From Sapria himalayana (taxonomy: Eukaryota; Streptophyta; Magnoliopsida; Malpighiales; Rafflesiaceae): a stretch of 64,000 nt of DNA. This document shows, piece after piece, positions 62,485 to 64,000 of this stretch. Within the stretch, counting starts at the first letter, position 1. Each line of letters starts with the position of its first letter. The stretch lies in NCBI GenBank assembly GCA_029783825.1, contig JAREIK010002039.1:247769-311768 (forward strand), read 5' to 3'. Under the pieces are notes generated by a model. It saw nothing but the letters and a program-made list of their open reading frames with translations, searched no databases and was not told the DNA's origin. Position numbers and translations under genes: made by a program.

Positions 62485-64000
62485 GACAGACAAACAAATA
62501 GTCAAACAGAAAGATACACTAACAAAAGATAGACTAATACATATATAGAAACATAGATAGATGGATTGTTATAATGATTGATAGATATATTGATTAACAA
62601 ATTGATAAATAGATTGATAAAGATATTGATAGATAAATTGATAGATAGATTGATAGTCATATAGATAGATTGATTGATAGATAGAAAGAAGAGAGATAGA
62701 AAGATAAACAGATAGAGAGAAAAAGAGATCGATAGGTTATTAGAAAAATAAATTGATAGATAGATAGACATATAGACAGACAGATAGATAGATAGACTAA
62801 TAGATTGATAGAAAGATATATAGAAAGATAAATAGATAGACAAATAGATAGAGATATAGATATATAGATTTTTAGATAGATTAGATAGCTAGATAGATAG
62901 AAACAAAGATAATTAGATAGATAGATAAAAAGATAGATAGATACTTAGATAGATAGACAAATAGATAGGTAGAAAGATTTATAGATATATAGATAGATAG
63001 ATAGACAATTAGATTGATAGATATAAAGACATAGATAAATAGATAGATAAAAAGATAGATATATAGATAGATTGATAAATAGAAAGTCAAATAAAAAGAC
63101 AGATAGACAAATAGATAGACATGTAGATAGTAAGATAAATAGACAAAAAATAGATATAGATAGAAAGATCGATAGAAAAATAGATAGACATATAGATAGT
63201 TAGATAGATAGATAGACAATTAAATAAAAAGATAGATAGATAGATAGATACATAGATATAAAAACAAATAGACAAATAGATAGATGGATAGATAGACAGA
63301 AAGATAGACAGATTGATAGATAGATAAATAGAAAGAGACAGACACACACACAAATAGATAGATATATAGATAGAGATAGATAAATAGAAAGATAGATAGT
63401 AAGATACACATACATATAGATAGAATTATAGATACATAGATAGATAAATAAATAGATAGATCGGTAGGTAGGTAGATAAATAGATAGATAGACATAATGA
63501 CAAATAGATAGAAAAAAAGACTAAAATACAGACAAATTGATATATATAAATGGACAAACATACACTTAATTAGACAAAGAGATAAAAAGATAGAAATAAA
63601 AATAGATAGATACATAGATACATAGACTGATAAATAGTTGAATTAATAGAAAGATTGATAAACATATAGATAGATAGATTGATAGACAAATTGATAAGCA
63701 GATTGATAGACAAATAAATTAGCTGATTTATAGAAAAATAGATAGATAGATAAATAGAGAGATAGATTGATAGATTATTAGACAAAAATTAAACAAATAT
63801 ATAGACAGAAATATAGATAGATACATAGATAAATAGAAAGACAGATAGTTAGATAGATAGATAGATAGATAGAGAAATAGATAGATAGATAGATATGTAG
63901 ATAGAAAAATAGATAGATAGAAAATATATAGACAACCATATAGATTGAAATATAGACAAATAATTAGAAAGAAAGATAAACAGATATATATATATACACA
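62485..64000 (-). repeat. GATA tetranucleotide array, block 4, runs off the window
   Basis: At least 1.5 kb of degenerate (GATA)n in the same orientation as block 3, with a small (CA)n at about 63342-63352. Minus-strand Tyr/Leu/Ser/Ile frames are composition artefacts. Confidence 0.95.

Noticed and set aside
1..64000. tRNA, rRNA or telomeric repeats
   Set aside because: I found no cloverleaf-like segment, rRNA-like sequence or TTTAGGG tandem when reading both strands; a covariance-model scan could still find a decayed tRNA.

Overview
The window looks like nuclear DNA of a flowering plant, from a gene-poor, AT-rich, probably heterochromatic region. The plant assignment rests on several CACTA (En/Spm) DNA transposons with plant-type ends (CACTACAAGAAAA), which carry the plant-specific TNP2 (Transposase_21), Transpos_assoc, DUF4218, DUF4216 and Ptta/En/Spm (PF03004) regions. 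A Ty1-copia gag remnant and a dead retrocopy of a plant-type ARF1 GTPase are also present. I see no intact host gene, no rRNA or tRNA gene, and I cannot name the species. 

Layout. (1) 1-15205 is the right part of CACTA element A, whose left end lies outside the window. From left to right it holds two tandem 'left modules' (AT palindromes plus a GC-rich GCY minisatellite), a TNP1-like gene and a TNP2 gene (both minus strand, both broken), a GA tract, an AT satellite, degenerate repeats with a fold-back element, and a 2.4 kb right-end region ending in a TIR at 15205. (2) 15206-20334 is a TCTA tetranucleotide array. (3) 20335-34632 is composite repeat DNA: copia gag remnant, truncated CACTA right region, third left module, AT satellites and an ARF1 retrocopy flanked by a perfect 17-bp direct repeat, ending in a CACTA-like right end. 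(4) 34633-39892 is TCTA array again; at 39892/39893 it switches strand and continues as a GATA array to 45210. (5) 45211-62484 is CACTA element C (TNP1-like and TNP2 genes, minus strand). Inside its TNP1-like gene sits a complete 7,074-bp CACTA element B (45834-52907) with 13-bp TIRs and a CTA target-site duplication. (6) 62485-64000 is GATA array again. 

The simplest reading is one very long TATC/GATA array (more than 17 kb of it visible) with one strand switch, split by large transposon insertions. Blocks 2 and 4-left flank the 20.3-34.6 kb insertion in the same orientation, and blocks 4-right and 6 flank element C in the same orientation. The arrays are not plain slippage products: they contain embedded duplications with periods near 55, 208, 700 and 1,500 bp. 

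Elements A and B share the same order of parts (left module, TNP2 on the minus strand, AT satellite, conserved right region), so B is an internally deleted relative of A. Element C belongs to a clearly different lineage. All transposase genes visible here carry stops, frameshifts or deletions. If any element moved recently, as the intact ends and TSD of B suggest, transposase was probably supplied from elsewhere.
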